A stretch of DNA of 64,000 nt. It comes from Cunninghamia lanceolata (taxonomy: Eukaryota; Streptophyta; Pinopsida; Cupressales; Cupressaceae). How positions within the stretch are numbered: the first letter of the stretch is position 1; every line of letters starts with the position of its first letter. Positions 12,401 through 23,153 of the stretch are shown in pieces. The notes under the pieces were generated by a model. That model was not told the DNA's origin, did no database searches, and saw only the letters and a list, made by a program, of their open reading frames with translations. The position numbers were made by a program, and so were the translations under genes. Location: contig BSBN01000763.1 of assembly GCA_027924645.1 (NCBI GenBank), forward strand, positions 930,001 through 994,000. The letters are read 5' to 3'.

Positions 12401-12665
12401 AATGCTTGTCCCGGATGGCTTTGTACTGAGGTTTGAGTTCAAATGATTCATCTAGTAGCTGCTTATGATATATATCCATCAACTTGGATTCCCTGAATTC
12501 CTCAATATTCGCATGAATGTATGCCCTAATGTATTCAACATGCAAAACCCCATGCGGAATGCTTGAAAAGGCACCTAGGGGATCAACTTCTAGGGATTTG
12601 TATGGATGTTTCTTGAACTTAGGACGTGGCCTATCAGTGATTTTCACAACATTCAGAGTAGTCAT
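9463..12665 (-). pseudogene. large extra ORF of element E (about 1,065 codons), unknown or env-like position
   Basis: It begins MTTLNVVKITDRPRPKFKKH at 12665 and reads to the stop at 9463. There are in-frame stops near 12393, 12340, 11002 and 10209, and one frameshift near 11680. Residues 1-330 look globular, with segments such as GLILCLFFYYMNELLGSSGW. The rest is Lys/Glu/Ser-rich with coiled-coil character, including a poly-Lys run from a CTT microsatellite at 11150-11170 (plus). It occupies the place between Gag and the 3' polypurine tracts, where Sireviruses may carry an env-like ORF. I see no signal peptide or clear transmembrane anchor, so I do not call it Env. Its function is unknown. 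Confidence 0.65.
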
Positions 12666-13316
12666 CTTTCAAAAGATTCAGAGAAAGATTTCAAGAACGA
12701 AAATACTTTTTACACTTTTAGGGTTCACGAAATGAGTCGAAAAGGTCACCGATTGACTTGAAATCTGTGATTTATCCTTGAGAGAGATGAAGCAAACTTG
12801 TTTGTAGAGCTCTTCTTATCTTATTCACTAATGCAAATGTGCAAATGACGAGAAAATGAACCCTTTTTTATCTCTGAGCAAACCCTAATTCCACATTGCA
12901 ATAAATGCGCAACTTAAGTTATTCCGGTTGCCTTGTTCTCCTTATTTTTAGAAAGATCTTTTTCGGATCACTGAGATACACTTAGAGTTATTCTCATTGA
13001 TTAATGACAATCTATCTTCCTTTCCCCAATCATTTGATCTTTTCGTAGATCAAGATTTCTCAATTTTGAATTATGCCGGATCTAACTGTGAAAATCCCGC
13101 TTCTTACCAGATGATTGTTGAACTGGATCAATCTTGGGAGATTAACCTCTTCTAAGCTTCTTGCGGATCTTCCATATCTTTACCAAGGATTATTTAGATG
13201 TTTCTGTGAGAGCCCTTTTAATCCACAACCTTCCATGTGCCAATTTTAGGCACCAATTGACTGGCTAGGGGAAATTGTTTTCTTTTGTGACTCCCCCTGA
13301 GCCAGAGCTCATCTAT
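12666..13316 (-). other. non-coding spacer and leader between the two E ORFs
   Basis: Stops occur in all frames. Read on the minus strand it carries CAGGGGGAGTCACAAAAG near 13290, another purine tract. No pol sequence is visible, so the pol deletion joins here or this is an alternative leader for the downstream ORF. Confidence 0.5.
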
Positions 13317-14535
13317 TTAGTTTTCAGAAGGAACATCAGCACCAGATTCTAGTGCGGATCCATCCTCACCATTTTCTGTACTCCTCTTCACCCAAATCTT
13401 GTTCATTTCCCTTTGGATTTCATCCATATTCACTTTTCCTTTTCTTTTGTCTTGGTTTTGATTATGATGTACCGGACCCTTTTTGTCCTGTTTCTTGCTT
13501 CTGCAGAATTTGGCAATATGACCAGATCTATTGCAATTGTAGAAAATAATATTTCTTTGCATATTTGACTGATATCCTCTTGATCTACACTGATTAGCCA
13601 TATGTTCCATTCTATTGCATGCAAAGCATCTACCATTGAAAGAATTGTTCATTTGCATGTTTCTACACTCATGAGATTTGTGACCATACCTTTTGCAATT
13701 GAAACACTATCCAGAGAAGGATGAATTAGTATGATTCATTCTTCTTCTACACTAATTTGCTTTATGACCAAAGTTATTGCAGTTGTGGTAGTATCCATTG
13801 AAAGATGCATATCTTTGAGAATTTGGTTGCCTTATCGGAGGTCTTCTAGGTCTGTTCCTGGGATTTCCTGATCCAGAGTTCTTTTGACCAGATCCAGAGC
13901 TTTCACCTTTCTCATACCCCAAGCCTTATTTGTCATCAACCCTCTTCTGGCTTTGAAGAAGAATTTCAAGTTGAGCAGAGCTTATCTTGAATGTCTCCTT
14001 GTATTCATTTGCTATTTGAAGATCCCTTTTAAGAGTGTCAATCTGATTCTCAAGTTGTTCTTCATTATCTCTAGCTTCTTCAAGATCAGATTGTAGATGC
14101 TTGATTATTCTATCCATTTTGTGGCAGTCTTCTGACTTCTCCTTGAGAGATTGTCTTAGATCATCTTCAATTTTTCTTTTCTCTTCAATTTCTTGGGTGA
14201 ATTTCATAACTCCTGATTCCATTTCATGTCTTACCATAATGACCTCTTTTGATAACTTTTCACATAACTTGGTTTTCTCCTTCAGATCTTCATTTGTATC
14301 ATTGGCTTCACCTTGACTTGCCAATTGCTAAAGAAGTTCCTTTCTCTTTTTCATAGAGATACTCAGTTTCTCTTTTAATTCATTTATGAAATCATCAACC
14401 TGTTTGAGTCTTTCCTTCAAGTTGTTGACTTTGTAGTGAGATTGCTCAAGATCATCTAGGGCAGACTGAAGTTGTTCCCTCATACCATACATATCCATTG
14501 AGATTCCCAGATCTTCCTCAAGATGTTAGGCTCTG
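13317..14535 (-). pseudogene. element E Gag: coiled coil plus CCHC zinc knuckles
   Basis: The minus-strand reading starts near LEEDLGISMDMYGMREQLQS (about 14520). It shows about 180 residues of heptad-like coiled coil (LEQSHYKVNNLKERL, LKEKSEDCHKMDRIIKHL), then at least four knuckle-like units: NCNNFGHKANQC-like (one stop), CFNCKRYGHKSHEC, CFACNRMEHMANQC and YNCNRSGHIAKFC. It ends at TAG 13317. The usual UBN2 capsid domain before the coiled coil is absent, so the 5' part of Gag is deleted between PBS and here. Three in-frame stops mark it as a pseudogene. The role would be RNA binding and particle assembly. Confidence 0.8.
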
Positions 14536-14548
14536 TTTGGAGGAACCT

Positions 14549-14561
14549 GGCTCAGATACCA
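14549..14561 (-). other. element E primer binding site
   Basis: Minus strand TGGTATCTGAGCC lies two bases inside the 5' LTR. It is two mismatches from the iMet site TGGTATCAGAGCC. Confidence 0.8.
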
Positions 14562-14563
14562 AT

Positions 14564-14955
14564 TGTTGATAACTGAGAGTGGGGGTGAATCAATTATCTA
14601 AATTAACTTAACCTTTTGTTCTTCTTTAATAACTAGTGCAACATCAAAACAAATAAGCATCCATAATCATGAAAGCAGAAACAAAGTCAATTCACATAAC
14701 ACAATAATTTTGACGTGGAAAACCCTGTTAAGAGAAAAACCACGGGGTGACTAACTCAAGAATGTATTCTCTGTTAGAAGAATAGAAATACAAAAATGGC
14801 ACTTGCCAATTAGGGCTCACTGCCCGAGCACACTGCTCACAAGAGGCTTACTACCTACAAGAGACTCACTATCTACAAGATACAAAGAAAGTAACAAGAT
14901 ACTTGAACTAATGAGAAGCATCCACATATGCTAGGGTTTAGTTTAGGTTAGTCTC
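14564..14955 (-). repeat. element E 5' LTR, proximal piece
   Basis: It begins (plus) TGTTGATAACTGAG and aligns with 8114-8506. It breaks at GTCTC, where element T is inserted, and resumes at 32886. Confidence 0.85.
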
Positions 14956-16186
14956 TGTAGACACCCTAAAATGACTGTGTCGTCAAATCACTGGCATTTC
15001 ATAATCTGTCTAATCACCTACATTTCCAATGTTAATTAAATAATCTAATTATTTAATTAATTTCATCAAATTCTTCTAAATCTCTTAAATTCAACATTAA
15101 TTAAATAAATCCTCTTTATTTAATTAATTAAATTAAATTCCTCTATATTCTTCCACAATTAAATAATTTTAATTATTTAATTAGATCATTGTCACCTTCC
15201 AAAATTCACATCTACATTAATTAAATAAACCCAATTATTTAATTAATTCAACAAATTCCCTCTTATCTAAAATTAAATAATTTACATTATTTAATTAAAT
15301 CAATTGTTCTTCTAAATTTAAATAAATCAAATCAAATTTATTTAAATTATCTCAATCCTCTAAAAATAAATAAAATCAAATATTTTATTTATAATCAAAT
15401 TTGTTCTTCCAAAATCATGCACAATTTGCTTTTAAATCTTCTAAATTAAATAATTCCAATTATTTAATTACTTCTTCCAAAATATCTTCTCTAAATTTAA
15501 ATAAATCAATTATTTATTTAAATTACTTTTTCTTCTAATTTGAGTTATCTCTAATATAACTCAAGCTTTTTTGCTCATCAATTAAATATTTCTATATTTA
15601 ATAAAGCAAAATATCTTCTTTTCTCATGCAAATCTCTTCTTCTTGTATTAAATCACTTATCTGATTGCTTTATTCTTTTAATTGATTTATCTCTTCAGTT
15701 AACTCATTCTTCTATTCTTGATAACTCCTCTCATGCAAAAGCAAGCAAGACACATGTCTTCTTCTCATTCGTTGCACGTTCCTCAACTGTTCTCCTCCAT
15801 TGATTCTTCTGAATTATCTGGACCGTTGATCAACCTTTGATGAAACCTATATAAACCCCCCTCATCTCCTTCATTGAGCCTCTCTCTTCGATCGTATTCT
15901 CAGGCATACTTAACAGAGCTTTGAGCATACACAACGCGTCGATTGAGCACTATAACGATCTTTTGACATTGATCTCTTGAGCACATACTTGCTTGTTGCG
16001 GCCATGGCTTTGCAACTACATTGAGCAATCCACATATCTCCAAAAGGGAACAATACAGGTTTTGGTAAGAGCTTTCATTTGTCTTTGATTTGTGATTTAT
16101 GGCTTTTACTTAGATTCGTTTCCTTTATGTTATTGGGTTCTTTGGTTTTATTTAGTTTAGATTTAATCCATTTTTCCATATACACA
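14956..16186 (+). repeat. element T 5' LTR (1231 bp)
   Basis: It runs TGTAGACACC to ATACACA. The first 600 bp are a row of AT-rich inverted repeats, for example TTAATTAAATAA and TTATTTAATTAA around a 5-bp loop at about 15033. A TATA box, CTATATAAACC, is at 15847-15857. The 25-bp palindrome present in the 3' LTR at about 32092-32118 is absent here. Confidence 0.92.
15847..15857 (+). promoter_or_regulatory. TATA box of element T 5' LTR
   Basis: CTATATAAACC is followed by a C/T-rich stretch. The same motif in the 3' LTR is at 32542-32552. Confidence 0.75.
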
Positions 16187-16189
16187 TTC

Positions 16190-16207
16190 TGGCACGCCCG
16201 GTGGGAC
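16190..16207 (+). other. element T primer binding site
   Basis: TGGCACGCCCGGTGGGAC begins three bases after the LTR end. The tRNA it pairs with is not resolved here. Confidence 0.75.
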
Positions 16208-16259
16208 TGCACTAATCCCTTTGTTTCTTTGAGAAATTTGTTTTTTTGAAGTCACAGTA

Positions 16260-16990
16260 CGGCACAGCGCAGATGATATTTCACAGCGCGTCTGGTAGTA
16301 TCTCTAAGCGCTCTTGCAGGAACAGTTCAGCGCTACTGGCGGCACGGCCGCGCTTCTGGCCGCACAGAGCAGTGCTTTCGGTGACACAGAGAAGCGCTAT
16401 TGGTGGCCTTGTTAAGCGCTTCTGGTTAAAATTAGGTGTTGACTTTATTCACGGTGCTTTTGCAGGGTTTTTCTCATTTCAGATCTGTGATTTTGTTTGC
16501 ACAAGCTGTTGTATTTGTCTTCCAAACCTGATTTTTGATATCTCCTAAGCTGATTTATTTAGGAGTATCCTTAAGTTTTGCTAATCTATTGTGTTGCCCC
16601 ATTTTCTGAGTTTTCCAGATTTCACGACCCAGATCTATCAGATATCATTGTCCAGACAGTAGATCCACCATGAAAAGTCATTTTTACCTGGTTATTTTGA
16701 CAAAAACTAATATTTTCTATATCTGAGACAGCACAGCGCTTTTGGCTACATAGTATCGCGCTTTCAGTTACACAGTGACGCGCTCCTGGATATTTTACAG
16801 GGCTTTTGTTATTATCGTTGCACGCTTTTGGGTATTTATCGCAGTGCCTTTGGAATCACAGTACAGCGCTTCTGGTTATTGTTCAACGCTGCTAGTAATA
16901 TTTTGTTGCGCTTCTCGTTTGTCTTAAAGCGCTTTTGGTTTACAGTGAATCGCTTCTAGTAAGACAGTAACACGCTTTTGGTTCAAGTTG
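16260..16990 (+). repeat. sense-leader minisatellite, about 21-bp unit with GCGCTTNTGG
   Basis: Successive units are in register at 21 bp near 16320-16420, for example CAGCGCTACTGG, CGCGCTTCTGG, CAGTGCTTTCGG and AAGCGCTATTGG. The array is then interrupted and resumes at about 16730-16990 with CAGCGCTTTTGG-like units. It is non-coding. The local CpG content is far above that of the LTR. Confidence 0.8.
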
Positions 16991-17419
16991 ATTTGTTTTT
17001 TGCTAACTTGTGAAATTTTTTGGTGGAACTAACTCACTTGTTGCAGCTTCTTATTACTCACACAGAGCCAATAGGTGTTTTCTTAATATGTTCATGCAGG
17101 ACGAGCGTTGAAGACCCTTTTGTTTTATCTCACTAAGTCTTAGAAACACATTGCATGCTTAAAAGGAGTAATTGAACAAATCTATTTTGCAAATCTAAGT
17201 CTTAGGAACATACTGATTTTCTTAAGGGACAATGGACATGTATGGACAAACACCTCAATTTTCTAAAGGACAATGGACATGAATGCCAAACACTTCATTT
17301 CATAAGGGACAATTTACAACTACAATCGTGTGTGTGCATAGCTTAGTTGCACCTTATTTTTCTTATAACGGGACAATTGAACCTTTGTGTGACGTGCTTG
17401 CTCTTACTTTTCTGTACTT

Positions 17420-17475
17420 CCTTTAGAAGGGCCTGCTTTTGGGTTGCGATTCATCCAAAAGGGACGACCCTAAGC
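17420..17475 (+). other. conserved leader hairpin of element T
   Basis: CTTTTGG (17436-17442) pairs with CCAAAAG (17455-17461) inside a block, CCTTTAGAAGGGCCTGC to GGGACGACCCTAAGCGGA, that recurs in element N1 at 40255-40310. Confidence 0.65.
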
Positions 17476-18187
17476 GGAGTTTTCCTTTAAACCGCTATAT
17501 AAGAGGGATAAGGCGAAAGCCAAGTCCTAACTGACGTCAGCCTTACCTTGTGGTGCCAAACTGAAAAGAGGTGTACTAGCTCTTTGTGGAAACGATTTTC
17601 ACATTGAGCGAAGTATTTGAAACTCTTAGTAGGATTGGTTAAAGCTTTTAGTAGCTTGTCGCATTGCTCGTAAGGCGTTGGTCCCTCAAAGTCACTAAGA
17701 ACCAATTTTAGATAGAGACTACCCGACCTACTTCCGAACATTGCGGTAATCATCAGTGCAAGGGAAATCGATTTAAACCCTTAAGATACTCACCATTGGC
17801 TCCCTTGAGAAGAGATAGTATTCCCTTGGACATAAAGCTCTTGTGACCTACTTGAGCTTTCCAAGGGGAGGGTGAGATATCCCTACCTATCGTCTCTCGC
17901 AAAGATACTAAATATCCGACACCTTTATGGAATGATATTTTTATCGACGGAGTATTAAGCTGTGAGCTGATCTACTGCAATGAAACCTTGTCTCTAGGGA
18001 TAAAAAGTGCTTGTTATTGATTGCAACTGTATTAGACCTGTGGAAACATTGGGCTTGTTTGGAGCCTTGAACATACACTATTTGTTGTGTCAGTCCTTGT
18101 GCCTTTTTTGACCACTTGTTTGCTATGTTTTCTCTTGCCAAACCAATCCAATCAGAAACAAAAAAATCTTGCCTTTGAAAAACATCA

Positions 18188-18460
18188 GACACTACTTCAG
18201 CGCCCCTGGTATTACAGCAGCTCGCCTTTGGTAATACAGTAGATCACCTTTGGTCAGCAGTAACCCACCTCTGGTAAAACTCTACTTCAGCACCCTTGGT
18301 ATAACAGTAGCTCGCTTTTGGTCACTGTAGCTCGCCTTTGGCATAGCAGTAACTCGCTATTGGTAGCTCAGTCCGTCGCCTCTGGCCCACAGTAGCACGC
18401 TTTTGGTAGCACAGTCCTGCGCCTCTGATCAAATAGTATAGCGCCTTTGGTCTAGTACTT
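18188..18460 (+). repeat. second sense-leader array of the GCGC-TTTGG minisatellite
   Basis: About a dozen units such as CTCGCCTTTGGTAATACAG and GTAGCACGCTTTTGG, spaced 18-25 bp, stop about 70 bp before the Gag start. Confidence 0.8.
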
Positions 18461-18536
18461 TGTGCATCAGAGTTTGTCTGTTTCTTCAAAGCATCTCACA
18501 GATTCCCAACATTACATTGTGTCCTAAATGTATCCC

Positions 18537-21368
18537 ATGGTCACCACTAGGCTACAACAAACTATGAAGTCTAGGCAAGTTGTCCCTAAGAAGCACAAGT
18601 CACCCCCTCGCACACCACAATCAGGTCGTCTCAACATTACTCCCAAGGTGACTCCTAGTACACCCGCGGCAAAACCAATCAGCTCTCCAAACATGCCGCA
18701 CTTAGATGAACTAAGCAATCCTCATGAGGATAGAACCCCTTTGCTAAATGCACCTCAGTATACCATAGGCTTGCCTCCAGATTTTGTCCCACAAGGTTAT
18801 ATCATAGATCAAACCCCATCTCAAGAAGAGTGACACTTTGAAATAGGTCAATCCTCTCAAGAAGATGGGCAAGATCTTGATGAATTTATACAAGATCCTC
18901 GAGCTATAGCTGCCTTTGATAAAATCCTCAGTGAGAACCAGGATCATTTCTTTCGCTTGCTTGCAAAGCAAGGCGCCAAGTTACCTCAAGATTTTGATGT
19001 GTCCACTCTCAAGGAGAGCAACAACACCCAAGAAACCATACAAGCAGTGCAAACCATGTCCACGGTGACTACGCCCTTACCTACTCAAGGCTCGTAGTAT
19101 AGGAATCCCCTTTTCCAAAATCCAACAGAGGAGAGGCCCATATTACCGCTTTTGACTCCTATGGAGATCTATCAAAACCAACAAGAAACTCTCCAACGTC
19201 AAGCAGAGTTAGCTAAGCAAGCCACCTTAGCTCGATCGAATGTGCAACCACCTCCTAAAGTGTCCACCCCAATTGCAAGTGGAATCTTGGTTACCCCATC
19301 ACGCATAGGTTTCCCACCCAATTACAATCCAGGGAACACGTATGTAGCCATGCAACAAGGGTCTCAACAAATGCCACCTCCTATATCATCATACCTGCAT
19401 GTCTCTCAAACAATTGGAGTCACGCAGCCCCAACCACAACATTCTTCTACTCTCATCCTCAAGCAACCCCAACTGTCGCAAATCACTTCTACCTATGTTC
19501 CTCCACCACAACATTCTTCTACTCTCATCTTCAATCAACCCCCACCGTCGCAAATCACTTCTACCTATGTTCCTCCTCCACAACGTTCATCCACGCTCAA
19601 CTTCTTTCATACATTGCCTAGCCACTCTCAACATTCCCAACATCAGGTTTCCCAAAGCTATGTGCCACCATCACAACCTAATCAAACACACTTTAGCTTT
19701 CCTCCCCCTAATACGTTTCTTCAACCATCGCAAAGCCAACATTCTTACCTAGCACCACCTCCACCTCTGCCTAATCAAGGCCTCCAATTCCAACCCAATC
19801 TAAACCAATCATACAATCCATACAATCCCAATCAATCTTACGACCCTTACAATACCAGTGCGCATGGCTTACATTATAATCTTCCATATGGGCAACACCA
19901 ACCGCTTGTTGGACAACAGGAGATGTTACCAACCCCTCCCACGACTATGGAACTAAAGATTGCGGAGGTGCAACAACAACTATCTGATCTTACGTTTGGC
20001 CACACCAAAAAGACCTTCTCTTTAGAGGAAGTGTGTCCTTATCCTTTTGATCGGTCATTACCAATGATCCCTTTTCCTCAAAATTTCACTATTCCCAAGT
20101 TCGATAAGTACAAAGGAAAAGGTGACCCAAAAGACCATCTTAGGGAATTCTATCTTGCTTGCTTCAAGGTCTATCACAACGACACATATCTTATGTGTCT
20201 CTTTCCTCGCAGTCTTGGAGGTCAAGCAATAGAATGGTTCTCACACTTACCTACGGGTATTAAGTCCTTCAACGAGCTAGCAGAGAAGTTTGCCACCCAT
20301 TTTTCTTACAACGCAGAGCATGAGATTTCCATGATGGACCTATGCAACAATAAACAGAAAAATGGGGAAACTTTCATTTCTTTCCTCCAACGATGGAGAC
20401 AAATGGCTAGTAAATTCCCTTTCAAGATTCTGGAGAAACAGCTTGTTAGCATATTTGTGCAGAACCTCAACCAAGAGTTAGGTTTCCATTTACAAATTCT
20501 TAGTGCTACAACCTTCGATGAAATCACATACAAGGGTATCAACATTGAGAAGGCCCTCATTGCTAAGGGTGTGGTCAAAATCTTTAAGGAGACGAAAGAT
20601 AGTACTTCTCATCAGCAATCGAACGATAAACCCAAATATTGGAACAAGAACAAAAATGTGGTCAATGATGGGGTGGTCGATACTAAGCATGTCTAAACGT
20701 TGCAAACACCGCTGCAACTCTCCAAACCAAGTCAAGCTCCACCTCAACAACAACAGCAACAAAGGCAGCCTTATCCCAACCAACAACAACGACAACAAGA
20801 GCGGCCCCAACAAGATTACCCTCCATGACGTCAATTTACTCCTTTGGGAGTGCCCATTGAATCGGTCTTACAGCAAGCTTTGCAGAAGGGGCTCATAACC
20901 TTACCTGATGCTCCTCCTTATGGAGAACCTGTCTACAAAACTGCACGTTACAGAGACAATGAGTATTGTGAGTTCCATAGGAGCAAAGGGCATCGAACTG
21001 CATCTTGCATGAAGCTTAAGCACCTCATCCAAAACCTCATTGACGGTAATCAAATTACTTTTGAGAATGAATCACCAGCGCAACACACGAACAAGGATCT
21101 CGATATGTACAAGGAACCATTCCCTCATCATGGTCCACCTCCTCCCCAGGATAGGGGTAAAGGTATCAATCACGCTTCCACGTCTTTTGATTCCATTGTA
21201 GGTCATTTTGAAGAGAGTCGAGTGTCTACCCTCACCATCAAAGGCAAATCTACAGATTGTGCTGTTACTACTAGTCAAGGTCATGTCACCATTCATGCAC
21301 CTACACCTAGGCTTCCGGTTCAGTCTGATTATAATCTTGTCAAACATCTAGGGAGAACACCAGCATAG
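18537..21368 (+). pseudogene. element T Gag
   Basis: The likely start is MVTTRLQQTMKSRQVV at 18537; an ATG three codons upstream is also possible. It matches MPLTRSQYKKAMQT of element T2. A Pro/Gln-rich region with three similar PPPQHSSTL units follows (about 19440-19600), then the retrotransposon Gag domain, FDKYKGKGDPKDHLREFY to EIPMMDL-like sequence (about 20100-20500), and a CX2HX4HX4C knuckle, CEFHRSKGHRTASC (20967-21008). In-frame stops lie at 18831, 19095, 20694, 20826 and 21366 with no frameshift. Gag would form the particle and bind RNA. The element is only about 1 percent old by its LTRs, so function was lost recently or supplied in trans. Confidence 0.88.
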
Positions 21369-21377
21369 ATATCTATT

Positions 21378-23153
21378 TTGGACCTTCTACGGTCATCACC
21401 TGCACATAGAGTGGTGCTAGAAAAAGCCCTCCAAGAGTCTTCCGTTCCTAACAACATAGCAGTCGCAGATTTCCAAGCTATAGTGGGTAATATTGCTTCA
21501 CCCTACAATGTGGTCTTCTCTGAGAAGGACCTCCCATCCCATGATCCTTGTCATAATGATGCCCTTCATATTGAGGTTCTCATCCATAAGCGCAAAATCA
21601 AACGTATTCTCATAGATGGTGGTGCTGGTCTCAACATCTGTTCTTTAAAGTTACTAAAGCAATTGGGATACTCTGAGGATCACGTCAACACTGATCATAG
21701 TATTACAATCAAGGGGTATGATGATGCAGAACGCCGTTCAGAGGGTGTTATTCACTTGCCTATACAACTGGGCCCTGTCATGCTTGAAACTAGGTGTCAA
21801 GTCCTTGACATTGAGCTGCCTTACAACATTATCCTAGGCTGCCCATGGATCCATGCAATGAAAGCTGTTCCCTCCACGTACCATCAGTCCCTCAAGTTCC
21901 CATACAATGGTACGGAGATCACCATCCTAGGAGATCCTAATCCTTTTGAATTCTGCCGTGTCTTGCAAGGAAGCTATAAGAATTGCAACCAAGTACCTAA
22001 AAATGACAAAGCCCTTGAATCCCCTCTCTATGTTGACCCTGAAACTCTCACGCAAGCCTCTACAAGTGAACCTACACCCCTCCCCAAAATCACAGCTCGC
22101 ATCCGAGATATAGGCTTTGGCACTTATGATATCTCAGAATCTTGTTGTGTAGGGCGGATGCCTTTATCTCCAAAATCTTATGGCAAACCACCCATTGCCA
22201 AAGTTACCAAAAAAGCAACTATTCCTCCCCCAGGATTCCTAACCCAATTCCAACATGGGCGGTTACTGGAAGATGAAACCATTGAGGACATTTCTTCTTG
22301 GCTCTATAAGGAGAAAGAACCAGTCACAATACTAGTCAAGCAATATGGTAATGGCTTACAGATAGTAAAAAACATGGGCTATAAAGGCAAAGGTGGCCTT
22401 GGGAAACAGAATCAAGGCACTATGGAGCCCATTGTGGTAACAAAGAAGCTAGACAAGAAAGGATTAGGATTTGGTAAGAAGGTACCACGCGCCTTGGACA
22501 TCGAGTATATCCTCGACGAGGTAGTTGACACTTTTCCCGCCAATACGACGTCTACAGAGGATATCATCGATGACTCTTCACTCCACATGACCAATCTATT
22601 TGCGGAATCCTCCATTTTGACACTATCCTCCATCTCCTTAACTTCCACCACCAGCACCCAGAATGTCACGCTTGTCTACCCTGAACTTATCGATTGGGAC
22701 CAACAAGGGGCCCCCGTTATAGATGTATTTCAGAATGACGAAGCTCTAGCTGAGTTTATGGGACTTCGGGAAGGTATCCCTCTTGGCGATCACAAGGTAG
22801 GTTTTGTAATGGAACTAGAGCCCACGACTTATTTTGGTGAGAATGCCAAATCCTCCAGTCGCAAAAGTGCAAATAAAGAAAGATCTCTAGGTGAAAACCA
22901 CACGGTGGCACCTCCTGATCATAAAATAGTAAAAATAAAGGACGTATCCAAAGGTGAAAACCCAACTGTGGCACCGGAGGATGGAGGATTTGACCTTCCC
23001 TTACCATCTAAGTATCAGGAGAAATCAGCTCTACTAGTGGAAGATTCTACAGAGATCAACCTCGGTACAGAACAGAATCCAAAGACAACATTCCTAGCAG
23101 CATCATTATCTGACACAGAGCACAGAAATCTTAACAGCTTCTTCTTACAATGA
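21378..23153 (+). pseudogene. element T aspartic protease followed by G-patch domain
   Basis: This 591-codon open stretch is in frame with Gag and Pol. Protease: IKRILIDGGAGLNICSLKLL (active site DGG; plant Tat proteases use DGG or DGS where retroviruses use DTG or DSG), then YNIILGCPWIHAM. After a linker comes a G-patch at about 22363-22485: KNMGYKGKGGLG, 5 residues, EPIVV, and DKKGLGFGKK. G-patch domains bind RNA or activate RNA helicases. The tail holds GFVMELEPTTYFGENAKSSS, also present in T2. A stop at 23151 separates it from RT. Confidence 0.85.

Noticed and set aside
17487..18192. Minus-strand ORFs in the element T leader as possible antisense genes
   Set aside because: Short, no domain, and not kept in T2 or N1 leaders.
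19389..19752. Other-frame ORFs within the Pro/Gln-rich part of Gag
   Set aside because: Repetitive shadow of the PPPQHSSTL units; the Gag frame is supported by T2.
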